Positions 1-15,553 of a stretch of 64,000 bases of DNA are shown in pieces. The stretch is from assembly GCA_025526915.1 (NCBI GenBank), contig JAHLKH010000131.1:1-64000 (forward strand), read 5' to 3'. The first letter of the stretch is position 1. Each line of letters begins with the position of its first letter. The position numbers were made by a program, and so were the translations under genes. Under the pieces are notes generated by a model. The model was not told where the DNA came from, did no database searches, and saw only the letters and a program-made list of their open reading frames with translations. This stretch comes from Entophlyctis helioformis. Taxonomy: Eukaryota > Chytridiomycota > Chytridiomycetes > Chytridiales > Chytriomycetaceae.

Positions 1-535
1 AGAGCGAGGCTGGCATCTGCCGCTGTGCCCTTCCGCGTGCGCTTGCGTGGCCCATCTGGATCCTCCTCGTGGCGCCTCTTTGTCATCGTCTTTGGCGTCG
101 TCTTGGCCTTTGTGGCCTTCGTGGTCTTGGCCTTTGAGACCTTCGTGGCGTTTGTAGCGGCGGCAGTGATGGCGGCAGTGATAGCGGCAGTAGCGGTGGT
201 CTTGTGGGCATGCAAAGCAGAAGATGGACAGATCAAGATGCGCGTGTCAGAGCAAGCAAGGTCCGCGGTCGACCGCGGCAGACACGCCTGAACGCCGAAG
301 TGGCAGCCAGAAGGAGTACAGTGTGTGTGGGTCAACTTACACGACGGCGCGGCACAGCCTTGGCAGCGCTCTTCTTGGAAACGGCGTTCTTGGCAGCGGC
401 GGCCTTGGTCGTGCCTGGGCGACGAGAAGCGGCCGCAGTCATCGACCTGGTTTGGATGCGGCTGGCTTGGTCAGGCTGTTGCTGGTACTGTGCGGCGGCG
501 CGATCAGCGCGAGTCTGGCTACGAGTAACGGCCAT
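1..535 (-). CDS. Basic Ala/Lys-rich nuclear-type protein, N-terminus only
   Basis: Partial gene running off the left edge. Exon 1 is 535-341, starting at an ATG followed by AVTRSQTRADRAAAQ. It ends at a perfect GTAAGT donor (complement of 335-340). Exon 2 resumes in phase 0 after an acceptor near 211 and continues to base 1. The visible ~130 residues are low-complexity, rich in Ala, Thr, Lys and Arg, with two TRS-type motifs (RSQTR, QTRSM) and Lys/Arg clusters (TKRRHEEDPDG, RKRTRK) that look like nuclear localisation signals. Such tails occur in B-type cyclins, histone-like proteins and chromatin proteins, but no diagnostic domain is visible, so the family is left open. An in-frame ATG at 580 is an alternative start; 535 has the better context. 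Confidence 0.55.
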
Positions 536-3136
536 GCTGCTCAGATGTGTTTGGGTGACGGGCGAGAACAGCGCAAACACCTGCTACTCTTAAGGCGCGG
601 GTGGCTCACACTCTTTGTCTGTGCAGCGAGCAATGCGAGGGGTGTGCTGGTTGGCCGCAAAGGGACGGCGGGGTGGCGAGCAGCGCGTACTCCGACTGTG
701 AATGCTTGTCTGTCTGAACAGCGCTGTGCAGGCAAGCATTCGCGATAGGAGTACACGCCACGGGCTGGACGCTGTCTGGTGCATCCTCCGCCGCTCGCCA
801 CCGCGCCACGCCACCACCCGCTACACCGCCACGCCGCAGTCCCTTTGCGGCCGCCTGCACGCCCCCCCGCATTGCAAGCCCACAAACACGCTGCACAGAC
901 ACACGGCCAGACGAGGCGCTGTGTCTGTCCGTGTGCCTGTCCGTGTGTCTGTCCGTGTTTGAAGAGAGTCGATCGAGTCGGCTGCTGGTGACGCAGCGTG
1001 TGTTGATTACGTTGCTGATGGTTGGTGGTATAGGTGGTGGTATAGGTTGGTGGTTGCAAGTGGGCGGCTGCTGGTTGTTGCAAGTGGGCGGCTGCATGCT
1101 TTGCAGGCGGACGGATGGTCGTGGCTGCCGTGTTTGCTTGCCTGCTTTGCATCGCGTGCATGATCTGGCGTGGATCGCCGACGCTGGAGGGCGACACGAG
1201 CAAGAGCGATGCAGATGCAGCGAGGGCGACACAGCAGAGAACGGCACGAGCCGAGAACGACGCGGACGCTGGGGGAAGATACGAGCGAGACCGGCGCAGA
1301 TGCAGCGAGAGACCGGCGCAGCGAGAACGATGTCGCAAGGCCCGGCGGCGACAGTCACGGTCACACGGCTCCTGCTGCAGCGACCTGCTGGTTGTCCCAT
1401 CAACGGAAGCGTCGACGCTCGCCCACGGCAGGTCGCTGCATCCAGTGCGCCAGGTGATGCAGCGTGGTTGCATGCTCGCCTGGATGTGTGCGGCATGCGG
1501 CGTGTGGCGTGTGATCGCTTAGTCGGCTTGAACCTGTCTGCACTGCTGGCCTGCCGGTCAGTGCCTGCATGCCTCGAATTGCCGCCCATCGCATCGTGTG
1601 TACGGCCAGACTGACTCATGCATCGGTTGGTTGCTGTGGCTGTTGATGGCGGCACGGGTGCACGAGGAGTCGCCGTTCGCACGCTGCTGCGCTGCCGGGA
1701 TTGGCTGCCAAGGTTGGCTGCCAAGGCTGGCTGCCTCGCGGATCCACACTCGCTCGCCGCTTGGCCAGCCGCAGAGGGGCGATCTTGGCCGCACGACGCG
1801 CAGCACCACGAGTGAGATCTGTCGGCGTGATCGCGTCTTGGCTGCGATTATGGTTGTGGCGTGTCGTCTGCTGACAAGGACGGATCTGAGCGGACCTGAC
1901 AGGGATTGCAGGTCTGTCTGTGTGGCAAGGTGAGCGAGCGATTGACAGGTGGATGGATGGATGTGTGGATGGATGTGTGGATGGATGGATGGCAATCAAG
2001 CAAGCCAGCATGTTTGGTATCGGAGAAGAGTTGCTTACCAGTGTGGCTGCATTGAGTGCGACGGATATGCCCGCCTGTGCCATTCGGTCTTGGATGCCAT
2101 GCGTCTGACCTTGCGTGTGTTGGGCTGGCCGACTGGCTGCCTGGCGGACTGACCGACCGACTGACTGACCGGCCGACCGACTGACCAACAGGGCGTGGAA
2201 GTCGCTGGGAGTGGATGCTGTCAAATGCTGCCAAGTGCTGTTGTGCCGTCACCGCGGCAGTGTCAACGAGCGTTGCTTCTTGTTGAGAAGCCGGACAGAA
2301 CTGCCGCAGGAAGGGAGAGCGTGGGCGAGCCTGGCTGGTAAACGTGGCAAGGCTGGACGTGGTTCGACATGGCGGCCGGTGTGTGTCTCTGGTGGCTGCT
2401 GCGGCTCTGGCACTGCAGTGGTTGAGTGCACAACGAGCGAGTGCACAGCGAGCGAGTGCCGCCAGAGCCGCCGCAGGTGCGTTTCGAACCAAGTCGCTTG
2501 ATGTTGGACAGGCTGCGGATGGCTGTGGTCGGTGGTCGGTGGTCGGTGGTCGGTGTTCATGGGTCGGTGGTTGTGCTAGTGCGGCTGCTGAAAGACGATG
2601 GCTGCTGCCGTCGTTGCTTCTGCTGCTCTGTGCGCCATCGGATCCCTCGCTGCTGGGCTTGTGAAGCCGTTGTCCTGTGATGCTGCGAGAGTGCGCGCGT
2701 GCACTGTTGGTTGTGGCGAGCAGGGCAAGATCGCATCGGCGTCTTTGTGGTGGATCGACACCTGCCGAGCCACAGTCCAGCACAAGCCATGGCCCGCCTG
2801 CATGCCGTTTGTCGGTGTCTTTGGTCATGCACTTTGTCGATGATGAATGAAGACTGCCAAGACACCAGCGCTTGTCCGTGGCATGGGGCTTGGCTCGGAG
2901 CGTCCTGCAGCCAGTCCGCGAAGACAGCCGAGACACACCACGCATATGGACACTTGGCAAGTCCCGTCGACGATCCCGACGACGGCCTCAACGACGATCC
3001 GCCTGATGTGTGCAGCAAGGCCGAGACCAGCGACCGGCGAGCGAGCTCGTGTTGCTGATTGCAGTTGCTGTTGCTCAGCCTCGGCCTTGCGCTTGAACGC
3101 GCAACTCTCTTCACTCACTCACGCACGCACACACAC
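536..3136. other. Repeat-rich intergenic region
   Basis: About 2.6 kb between divergent genes. Long open frames exist on both strands, but their translations are arginine/cysteine/histidine-rich, carry no recognisable domain and overlap one another, as expected of GC-rich non-coding DNA. It contains short tandem repeats: a gtgtctgtccgt-like array around 920-960, ggatggatgtgt-type repeats around 1947-1990, gact/gacc runs around 2145-2190 and ggtcggt repeats around 2527-2557. No RNA gene was recognised. Confidence 0.5.
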
Positions 3137-4329
3137 ATGGACACGCTCGGCCCCGCAGCGCTCTCCGCCGGCGACGGCCCCGTGCCGCTCACCGCCGCCT
3201 TCCTGGCCTCGCTGCACGCCCGCCGGCTGCTCGTGTCGCTGGCCGCCGCGCGCCTGCTGCTCGCCGCCTACTCGCGCCAGGCCTCGCTGCCGCCGTCGCT
3301 GCGCTCTCTCCTCGCCATGCCGCTCGACCCGCTGCCCTCTGCACCGCTGCCCGGCTCGCTGCCCGGCTTGTCGCTGCCTCTCGACAGCCCTCCGCTGCTC
3401 ATCTCGGCCGCCCACGCCCGCCTGCTCGCCCGGCTGGCCGACCGCGAGGCCCGCCTGGCTCGCGTGGCCCTGCTGGCCCGCATCGACAGCGCCGTCGGCC
3501 TGCCCCCGTCGGCGAGCGCGGCCGTTGCCTCGCTGCTGGCCTGGCTCGCCGTGCAGCGCACCGTGCGCAGATACCCGCACGTGGTGAGCACGCTCGTCGG
3601 CGTGCTGTTCCCCGTCTACGCTTCGCTGCGCGCCGTCGAAGCCCCTCGCCCGGACGACGACGAGCGGTGGCTGACCTACTGTGAGTCGCGGCCCTGTGCA
3701 CCTGCATCGGGCTGGGCGGTGGGCCATGGGGCCCATGGGCATGCCTGCCTGCCTGCCTGCCTACTTGACCGCCTGCCTACTTGGCCGCTGTCTAACCCGC
3801 ACGGCTGCACTGCAGGGTCCGTGTTTGGGCTGGTGAGCCTGCTGGACCACGGCGCGTCGTGGATCCAGGCGCGGCTGTCGGTCTACTACGTGCCCAAGAT
3901 GGCGCTGCTGTACTGGCTGTACGGGCGCGACGGCTCGCTCACCGTGTACCGCTCCGTGGTGCGGCCGGCCTTGGCCCACATCCGCGACCGGCTGCGACGC
4001 GCCAACATGGGCGGACCCAGCCTGGGCGGTGGGCCGGTGGGGGCGGCCTGGGATCGAGCACATCTGGCAGCAGCAGTCACAGCAACAGCAACAGCAACTA
4101 CAACAGCAACTACAACAGCATCTACTACAACAACCACAATAATAGCAGCAGCAGCGGCAACGCCAACCATAGCCAGGCGCACGCAGCATACGGGCAGGCG
4201 CCACGGCCATCCACCGCGTCCGCGTCGTCCGTGTCGTCCGTGTCCACGATCATCCCGCCACAGTCGCAGTCGTACACGCTGCCGCCCATGGCCAGCACCC
4301 ACCAGATGCCGACCGTCAGCGTGCCGTGA
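3137..4329 (+). CDS. REEP/DP1/Yop1 (TB2/HVA22) family ER-shaping protein
   Basis: Exon 1 is 3137-3680 and exon 2 starts at 3816; the GTGAGT/GCAG junction restores a Trp codon in LTYWSVFGLVSLLDH. The core matches the TB2/DP1/HVA22 domain: FPVYASLRAVEAP, then a charged stretch, then WLTYW, and after the junction VYYVPKMALLYWLY and VYRSVVRPAL. Family members insert hairpin membrane segments and curve tubular ER. The N-terminal ~120 residues are unusually long and Leu/Ala-rich. After residue ~290 the natural-looking Ser/Asn/Pro-rich tail (GSSTSGSSSHSNSNSNY...TVSVP, stop at 4329) lies in a different frame from the domain. Either a very small unrecognised intron or an indel near 4020-4070 must connect them. 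Domain call strong, C-terminus uncertain. Confidence 0.8.
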
Positions 4330-4470
4330 TCCGCATGCCCCGCACATGCCGTGCACACGCCCCGCACATGCCCCGCAACAGCCCGTGGCCCTCGTGACCA
4401 TCGTGACCATCGCATCCAATGAAACTCGTGTCACACGCGCACGCTTGCCGCCGCAACCCCAAACCGACGC

Positions 4471-5316
4471 ATGACGCACGCCCGTGGGCAGCCGGCCCGC
4501 CCCCACCACGCCCGTCTGCTCAACCACAACCACAACCACAACCACAGCGGCACCACCACCACAACAACCACCACGGCCGCCGGCGACGACCTCGACGACG
4601 ACACCGTCCATGCCGGTCTGAGCGCCGACCTGGTGTCTGCCCTCGACCTCGACCACATCGACGAGCACTTTTTCGGCGCCCGTGTGCACAAGCCCGCAGT
4701 GCAGTCGCTGCCCATGTCCGTGCCCGTGCCCGTGCCCGTGCCCCTGTCCAGCCAACCCCCGCCCGGCATCGGCATCGGCAACAACAGCAACAAACTACAG
4801 CAGCAGCAACTACAGCAACAGCCTGTCCGCCAGCGCCGCCAGCCCCGCATCCGCCTACTTGAACCACCACCACCACAACCACAGCCGCCCGTTTGCCGGC
4901 CTGTCGTCGCACGCCCCGCCGCCTGTCTCAGGTTTGGCCGCTGGGCTCGGCACTTCGGCCGGCGGCGCTTCGCTGGCCCCTGCCTCGCCGGCACCCTCGC
5001 CCGTCAAGGGCATCAAGGGCTTTGCCCCCGCTCCAGGCGCTCCGGGCATCCCCATCCCGCCGTCGGTGCACGGCGCCCCATGCGTCGCCCTCGGCCTCGG
5101 CCGCCACCGCCGCCTCCTCCTCGTCCGTGTCTTCGTCGCCTGCTGCCGCTGCCGCTGTCGCTGCCCCTGCCCCTGCCAACTCGATGCTCGTGATGATGAT
5201 GCGGCAAAACGCTCGCCAGCAGGCTGCCTTCTCGGCCCAGGCGGCCCACGACAGCTCGCTGCTCTTGCCGCCGCCGCCGTCGTCGTCGTCAGCAGCAGCA
5301 AGCAGCACCGCTGCCC
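4471..5316 (+). other. Frame-disrupted 5' coding part of the CCCH protein gene
   Basis: Protein-like sequence runs continuously but hops frame: 4471-~4795 in one frame (includes LVSALDLDHIDEHFF), ~4795-5073 in the next (LNHHHHNHSRPFAGLSSH, then a Pro-rich PSPVKGIKGFAPAPG), ~5073-5300 in the third ([16 protein letters not shown]). It then joins the frame of the downstream zinc-finger ORF. Each hop equals one extra base, at an aaac run, a cccc run and agcacc. No good splice sites flank the hops. Sequencing or assembly indels in one long N-terminal region of the CCCH gene are the simplest reading; a decayed gene or short unseen introns are alternatives. Confidence 0.5.
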
Positions 5317-7371
5317 ATGCCCATCTCGGTGCCGTCCCCCTCGCGCTACGCCTCGGGCCAGGTCTCATCTGCAGACGCTTTTTCGTCGTCGTTTGTGCCG
5401 TCGTCCATCACGTCCATGTCATCGGTCGCCTCCTCGTTCACGTCTGGCGCTCCTGCTGGTGCACACATGACCGCGATGACCGGCCAGGGCAGTGCCTCGG
5501 GCTCGCTGCTCGCCAACGACGCTGCACAAGACTTTTACAAGCAGCAGCAGCATCAGCACAGCCGCAAACGCTCAGAGCCTCACTTTCCCCTGTCGCACTC
5601 GGACAAGGTCTTGCTCCAGCAGCAGTTCCAGTTCCAGCAGCAGCAACAGCAGCAACAGCAGCAGCAGCAACAGCAGCAGCAGATGTACGTTGGCTCCGAA
5701 GGAGCAGACTTGGACGCCTTCAACCACTTTTCGTCGTCGGCACCGACAGCCCCAGGTCCCATGAACGCTGGCTCGCAGCGCCAGCTCTTCCCTGCAACGC
5801 CTGCCCGTCCGTCGCCACGCCGCCGCTCGACCACCATGGAGTCGTTCAAGTCGCAGCTGCAGCCCATTGTCACGGATGCAAGCATGGCATCGTCCCGCGC
5901 CGACACAATGTCGCAATCGCCCCGCTCGTCCAACATGCCTGCCTCGCCGCGCGCTGGCCCGCGTTCGGCGTCCGTCAGGGACGACAGCTCGTTCCCCGGC
6001 GACTCGGCAAGCGTCCTGGCTGCCCAGACGGCTCTCAACAACGCCGCACCCAACCTCAAGGACCCAAAGAAGTCGGCCCTCTACAAGACCGAGCTGTGCC
6101 GCTCCTGGGAAGAGACGGGCACGTGCCGCTATGGTACCCGGTGCCAGTTTGCACACTCGGCCAGCGAGCTGCGGATCGTCGAGCGCCATCCCAAGTACAA
6201 GACGGAGATGTGCAGAACGTTCTGGGAGCGCGGCACGTGTCCGTACGGCAAGCGCTGCTGCTTTATCCACATGGAGCGCGGCTCCGCAGAAGCCCTCAAG
6301 CGTTCGTCGCGCACGGCGTCGGCCGATGACTCGTCGCCCATCCCCATCTCAGGTGGCGGTGGTGGTGGTGCGGGCAATGCGTCCGCGGGTCTGTCGACCT
6401 CGGTTGCGTCGGGTCTTGCGTCGTCCTACGGCCCTGGCTCGCTGCCCATGCCGCCGTCGTCCATGGGCCAGTCGCCTTCGCATGCACCCATCTCGGCACT
6501 GTCCAGCAGCTACCACCAGAGCCTGGGCAGGAAGCTGTCTCGGACGCGCAGTGTGTCGGACGGCTTTGACGCGTCGTTTGAGCGAAGCAGCATGCCCAAC
6601 CCCTCGGCGTTTGACCACGCGTCCAAGGCGATGCACGCGACTCCGGTGACCGTTGCAAACCCGTCCGTCTCGTCGTCGTCGTCCATGTCGTTTGATCCTG
6701 CTCTCTATGACCGCCAGCCGCTCCGTCCGCGTCGCACCAGCTCGGTTGAAAAGTCGCTGCTGTCGCGCATCCTGCCCGAGTCCTCCATGGCCATGGCCAT
6801 GCCCGCCAGTGCCCCTCTGCAGCACAACCACGCCGGCTCGGTTCCTTCCATGGTGACCAACCTGTCGGCCGCCATGGGCTCGTCGCTGCCTGGCTCGGGC
6901 TCGCTCTCCATGTCCTTTACCGACGATCTAGCCGACCGCCTGGACAACATGCGCATTGGTGCAACCGCCGCGTCTGCCTCGTCGCCGCATGGATTCCACG
7001 GCATGCCCATCTCGTCGTCCGCAGCTGGTCTGCCCTCGCCAAACATGGGCAACCAGACTCGCCAAGGCTCAATGGCGCGCTCGTCTCGCCGTGGCTTCAC
7101 GCTGCCCTCGTCCGTCTCTGGCTCGGCTGCTGAGCCCATCTCGGTGATCGGGTCGCTCGAGTCGTATGCATTCCGCGACGCCAACGGCAGCGGCGCCAGC
7201 CTGAACATGCCCCAGTCGCCCATCGGCCCTGCTCCTGGTCTGCACATGATGGCCATGCAGTCCAACGCCTCGGCCGACTTTGTATCGCCGCCATCCTCGC
7301 CTCACCGCCCGTATTCCTTTGCATCCTCATCTGCTGCGCCAACCTCGTGGGGCTCATTCAGCCAGCAGTAA
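5317..7371 (+). CDS. Tandem CCCH zinc-finger mRNA-binding protein (tristetraprolin/Zfs1/Cth type)
   Basis: A 684-residue open frame from the first in-frame Met to the stop at 7369-7371. Residues ~255-325 hold two CCCH fingers in TTP spacing (C-x8-C-x5-C-x3-H): [20 protein letters not shown] with CQFAH, then [20 protein letters not shown] with CCFIH, each preceded by the conserved YKTE lead-in. In this family the fingers bind AU-rich elements in 3' UTRs and recruit deadenylases, causing mRNA decay in the cytoplasm. A polyGln tract lies around residues 105-125 (5630-5685). The rest is Ser/Pro/Met-rich with many SP sites, typical of phosphoregulated family members. The true N-terminus probably lies upstream in the frame-broken stretch. 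Confidence 0.88.
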   Translation: MPISVPSPSRYASGQVSSADAFSSSFVPSSITSMSSVASSFTSGAPAGAHMTAMTGQGSASGSLLANDAAQDFYKQQQHQHSRKRSEPHFPLSHSDKVLLQQQFQFQQQQQQQQQQQQQQQQMYVGSEGADLDAFNHFSSSAPTAPGPMNAGSQRQLFPATPARPSPRRRSTTMESFKSQLQPIVTDASMASSRADTMSQSPRSSNMPASPRAGPRSASVRDDSSFPGDSASVLAAQTALNNAAPNLKDPKKSALYKTELCRSWEETGTCRYGTRCQFAHSASELRIVERHPKYKTEMCRTFWERGTCPYGKRCCFIHMERGSAEALKRSSRTASADDSSPIPISGGGGGGAGNASAGLSTSVASGLASSYGPGSLPMPPSSMGQSPSHAPISALSSSYHQSLGRKLSRTRSVSDGFDASFERSSMPNPSAFDHASKAMHATPVTVANPSVSSSSSMSFDPALYDRQPLRPRRTSSVEKSLLSRILPESSMAMAMPASAPLQHNHAGSVPSMVTNLSAAMGSSLPGSGSLSMSFTDDLADRLDNMRIGATAASASSPHGFHGMPISSSAAGLPSPNMGNQTRQGSMARSSRRGFTLPSSVSGSAAEPISVIGSLESYAFRDANGSGASLNMPQSPIGPAPGLHMMAMQSNASADFVSPPSSPHRPYSFASSSAAPTSWGSFSQQ

Positions 7372-7460
7372 CTTATGCGTGCCATGATATATCTATCCGT
7401 CCATCCAATATATGTTTTTATTGCTAAAGTTTGTTATCCTTGAGTTTCACCGACCCTGTC

Positions 7461-11859
<4,399 letters not shown>

Positions 11860-11945
11860 TGTTGGTGTCTGGTGTTGATGTCAGATGCGGAAAGAGCAGA
11901 TATGGGAAGGGGAGGATTATAAGAGCATTTCTCCACCCGATCATC

Positions 11946-12149
11946 ATGACGAGTATCATGATGAGAATCAAGGCACTTGTGCTCGGCCGAATGGGCAGAC
12001 ATGCTTATCCCCTGCGGTCGCTGGCGTCAAAGGCACCAGTCACCAAGGTGCCAGAGATTGCGGCCGAGGCTGCAGCACGCACCACTACTGGCCATGAGTG
12101 CGCGCCGCATGACCTGCCCAACCAGGCATCCTCCAAGGGCGATGATCCT

Positions 12150-12191
<42 letters not shown>

Positions 12192-12467
12192 GACTCAGCA
12201 GGCAAGGGGGCAGCAGCAGCAGCAGACGAGTTTGACCAAGACGACGCGAAGCGATCTGGATGGATGCCCGAATGGAAGCTTGATGAGGTGACGAGATCAG
12301 AGGCTTCGGTCAAGGCAGATCACGCCCCGGATATGCCCGTCGAGATGCTCCAGTCACAAACAGTCGTCTGCGTTGCCCGCCTGTCATCAGCCAAACCTCG
12401 CCTTGAGGACTCTGTGGGCGAACGGGGAAAGTCGTTCAACGAGCCGCTGCCTGGCAGTCAGCCGTGA
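11946..12467 (+). CDS. Small hypothetical protein, possibly mitochondrial
   Basis: A 173-residue frame beginning MTSIMMRIKALVLGRMGRHA. The N-terminal ~50 residues are rich in Arg, Ala and Ser with no acidic residue before the first Glu, resembling a mitochondrial presequence. A polyGln run (12151-12189) separates this from a C-terminal acidic/polar region containing SGWMPEWKLDEVTRSEASVK. Similar short W-x-P-E ... SEA-x-VKAD stretches occur in small uncharacterised fungal proteins, but I cannot name a family. No function is assigned. The upstream gap to the isomerase gene is 86 bp, and it ends about 100 bp from the convergent methyltransferase gene. Confidence 0.5.
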
Positions 12468-12570
12468 TCCTTTCGATCACGCATCATTCGCACGCATCCT
12501 TTGCACTTGGACGGCACCATTCCATCTTGCGAATGTGGTGCACCTTGCATACAAAATCTGTCCAGCGACT

Positions 12571-13755
12571 TTATTGCCTCTTGATGAACCGCACAGCAAA
12601 GAACCCCTCATAGTCCTGTGTTGGAAGGACGCGCAATGCTTTGTGGAGAGGGATGCTGGTGTTGGTGCTGCAGAAGCCTGGACCGCCTGCGGGGCGGAAT
12701 GCCGCCTGGCCTCCGTTGACCAGCGGGTCGAGAAGATCCAGATGCAGATCCACAACTTCCAAAGACGGGTGCTGGCCGACAATCCACTCGACATTGTGCT
12801 CGTTCTCTTCTGGCGCGAGCGTGCATGTGGAGTAAATCAGCTGGCCGCCTGGCCGGAGCAGGCTGAACGCACGATCCAACAGCTGGCGCTGAAGCCGTTG
12901 CAGCTTGGACACATACTCTGGCGACCAGCTGGAAAAGCTGTGCGGCTCGAGCACGGAGAATACGCCTTCGCCGCTGCACGGCGCATCCAGCAGCACGGCA
13001 TCAAACTGGCGAGGAAAGACGCCGCGTGAGATGGCCGTTGCTGTCGTCTGCTCGTCGCGGTCAGGCATGGCCACAGGATCGTCCAATGGTGCGGCCGGTG
13101 CTGCGATGCTCAACCGTCTGCCATCGCACAGCGTTGCATGGACGCGAGATGCGACGCCGCGGGGAACAAGCGTCTTTAGGTTGCGCTCTAGTCGCTGAAA
13201 GCGCAGTGGGTTGACCTCGTTGGCAACAACCCGGCCAGCCGACAGTTGATGCAGATCTGCGCCTGTGGATGCTGACGTTGGTCCAAACACTTGCTCGACC
13301 AGCTGCGTCGACTTGCCGCCTGGCGCAGAGCACATGTCGAGCACAAGCGGCCCGCCTTGGCCAGCGATTGGGGCAAAGCACAGCGGCGGCAGCATGCTCG
13401 ACAGCGACTGAAAGTGAATGAGGCCGTTCCTGTGGCACTCGAGATCCATCAGCTGCTTGGCCTTGACGGACGGATCCGACACGAGGAATGCAAGGCGGCT
13501 CCATGGGCCAGCCGGCTGGATGCGCAGCGGCGCCTTGTTGCGCTGCTGGAGCTTGTCGAGCAGCTGGCGCACCTCGGCCAGAATTCGCTTGTGCGAGGCT
13601 GCGTCTGGTGCAAGCAGAGTGTTGATGCGGAACGAGGTCTTGCGAGGCTTGGCGAAGGCCGCAAGGATCGCATCGAGCTCGGACGGCGAGTACAATGGCC
13701 GGCGGGCATCGGCAAACGCTTTCAGCGCCTTGTGGACAGCTGGCCTTCTGGACAT
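12571..13755 (-). CDS. Nop2/Sun (RsmB/F-like) RNA cytosine-5 methyltransferase
   Basis: Single-exon frame of 394 residues from MSRRPAVHKALKAF. The SAM-binding motif I is VLDMCSAPGGKSTQL. Motif IV LLDAPCSGEG carries the Pro-Cys that releases the product. Motif VI YSTCTLAPEENE carries the Thr-Cys catalytic nucleophile, so both catalytic Cys are present. The N-terminal PRKTSFRINTL segment matches the start of the RsmF/NSUN fold. The family makes m5C in rRNA or tRNA; which RNA is modified here cannot be told. No PUA domain is obvious. An in-frame extension upstream to 13989 exists, but the ATG at 13755 fits the family start and leaves a 67-bp divergent promoter shared with the MFS gene. Confidence 0.93.
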   Translation of the reverse strand: MSRRPAVHKALKAFADARRPLYSPSELDAILAAFAKPRKTSFRINTLLAPDAASHKRILAEVRQLLDKLQQRNKAPLRIQPAGPWSRLAFLVSDPSVKAKQLMDLECHRNGLIHFQSLSSMLPPLCFAPIAGQGGPLVLDMCSAPGGKSTQLVEQVFGPTSASTGADLHQLSAGRVVANEVNPLRFQRLERNLKTLVPRGVASRVHATLCDGRRLSIAAPAAPLDDPVAMPDRDEQTTATAISRGVFPRQFDAVLLDAPCSGEGVFSVLEPHSFSSWSPEYVSKLQRLQRQLLDRAFSLLRPGGQLIYSTCTLAPEENEHNVEWIVGQHPSLEVVDLHLDLLDPLVNGGQAAFRPAGGPGFCSTNTSIPLHKALRVLPTQDYEGFFAVRFIKRQ

Positions 13756-13822
13756 TGTGTTTGTTCGATGGAAAGCATCCACGCCGCATTCAAGAGCGTG
13801 CTCACCCAAACACACCTCCAAC

Positions 13823-15518
13823 ATGGCCAACCACTCGATCAACCGACGGCTGACGACGCTCGCCGTATCGAGCCTTGTCATGGCCGTTGCAGGCTCGCTC
13901 TTTACATTCTCGGTGTTCTCGGACGGTCTGCGGCGTCGCTTTGGCTTCTCGTCCGCAGACGTCAATCTCATTTCCGGCGTCGGCAACACTGCCCTGTACC
14001 TTTCGTTTCTCGTTATTGGACCCGTCTACGACACCTTTGGTGGCACCGTCACAATGATCATGGCGACGGCCGCATACTCGCTCGGCTATGCGCTCATGTG
14101 GGCCGCCTACGTTGGCGCGCTGAGCTTTGGGTCGTCCAGCGTCACAGCCATTGCCTGCTTTTACTTTTTGGCAGGATTCGGGTCGACGGCCGCCTACATG
14201 GCCGTTGTCGGCATCAACATCAGCAACTTCCCGGCCGGACAAATGGGCATCACGACCGGCATCCTGCTTCTCTTTTACGGTCTCTCTGGCACAATCTACG
14301 CGCAGGTTGGTGTGCACCAGCCATCAGACGACGCAAGGTGCACTGCCGGCTTGGACTGACGCCTTGATGCGCTACTAGATTTACACGATATGGTACTCTG
14401 GCCAGACAGACAGCACTGGCGGATTCTTGCTGTTTCTGGCCATATCAGTCGCAGCCGTCAACGTCGTTGGCGTGTTCACCATGGCGACAGTGCCTGCTGC
14501 TGGCGTCGGCGATGTGGAGAGCAGCCGAGCTGTGGCGGGCAAGCAGGCTGCTTCTGACGCTGCTGCTCGTGGTCCAATCACGGAACGCAGCGCGCTGTTG
14601 ATGGCAAGCGAGGCTGATGACGCTGCGTCTCCTGACGGCGATGCAAACAATGAGGCGATCATGATGACGGACACGCACGGCCATGCTTCAGCAGGCAACC
14701 ACGAGCCTCCAAGAAGATCGAAACGGCCGGATGGCCAACCCAAAGCGCGTCTGCTGGATGACAATGCGGGCATCGCCTCGCCTATCGACATCCTCAAGTC
14801 GCCATACTTTTGGCTGTACGCCATGGTGTGTATCTGGCAGCAAGGGTTAACCTACGTCAGCAATGTCTCCACCATTGTCACGGCCATTGGCGGCCCAGGA
14901 CAAGAGATGGACGCGGTTGCCAAAGTTGGCGCTCTGCACGTCACGATCCTCTCTGTTGGCCAAAGCATCGGGCGATTCTCTTTTGGCATCATCTCCGACA
15001 TGGTCGTCTCAAAGCTCCACAAGGACCGAAGCGTGCTGCTGATTGTGGCCGAGCTTGCTCTGATTGTCCCGCATTTTCTGCTCGCCGTTCTGGGAGAATC
15101 GTCGCTGCGGGCATCGTCTGGCGCGCTGCTGTACTTTTGCTCGGCATCGATAGGACTGGGCTGGGGCGCGGCAGGAGCACTCTTTCCACCACTGACCAAG
15201 GATCTCTTTGGCACGACGTTTTATGGAACTGCATGCGCGTTTGTCATGATGGGCGTGCCTGTTGGGATATTGGCATCGAATCTCGTGTTTGGCTTCCTCT
15301 ACGACGCCGCATTGAAGCTCCAAGTGCCGGCCAACGGAAGCGCCGCAACAGAATGCTACGGCTCGACGTGCTTCAACGGCGCGTTTGTTGCTGCCTTGGC
15401 CATGCAAGTGGTGCCTCTTGGGCTCTCCATTGTGTTGTTTCTGATACGCAGCCGCAAACAGCGCATTCAGCAAGGACGCATCGGCCAAGACATTCCGCTG
15501 CTGGCCGCGACAACATAA
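13823..15518 (+). CDS. Major facilitator transporter, MCH1/nodulin-like type
   Basis: Exons 13823-14305 and 14379-15518 give 540 residues. Twelve hydrophobic segments can be counted: six before and six after a long hydrophilic loop (residues ~190-305) rich in Ala, Asp and Gly. The first half has FSVFSDGLRRRFGFSSADVN and LYLSFLVIGPVYDTFGG, characteristic of the nodulin-like/MCH1 branch. The second half opens with SPYFWLYAMVCIWQQGLTYV and contains GQSIGRFSFGIISD. Fungal relatives sit in vacuolar or plasma membranes and were named for similarity to monocarboxylate carriers, but substrates are generally unproven. Convergent with the AN1 gene, 35 bp between stop codons. Confidence 0.85.
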
Positions 15519-15553
15519 CCAGAAGTAGGAAGAATAAAGTATGCTATAACAGT

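Noticed and set aside
541..1724. Long minus-strand open frames of 310 and 372 codons
   Set aside because: Arg/Cys/His-rich, overlapping in different frames, no domain, repeat-derived composition; typical GC-rich shadow frames.
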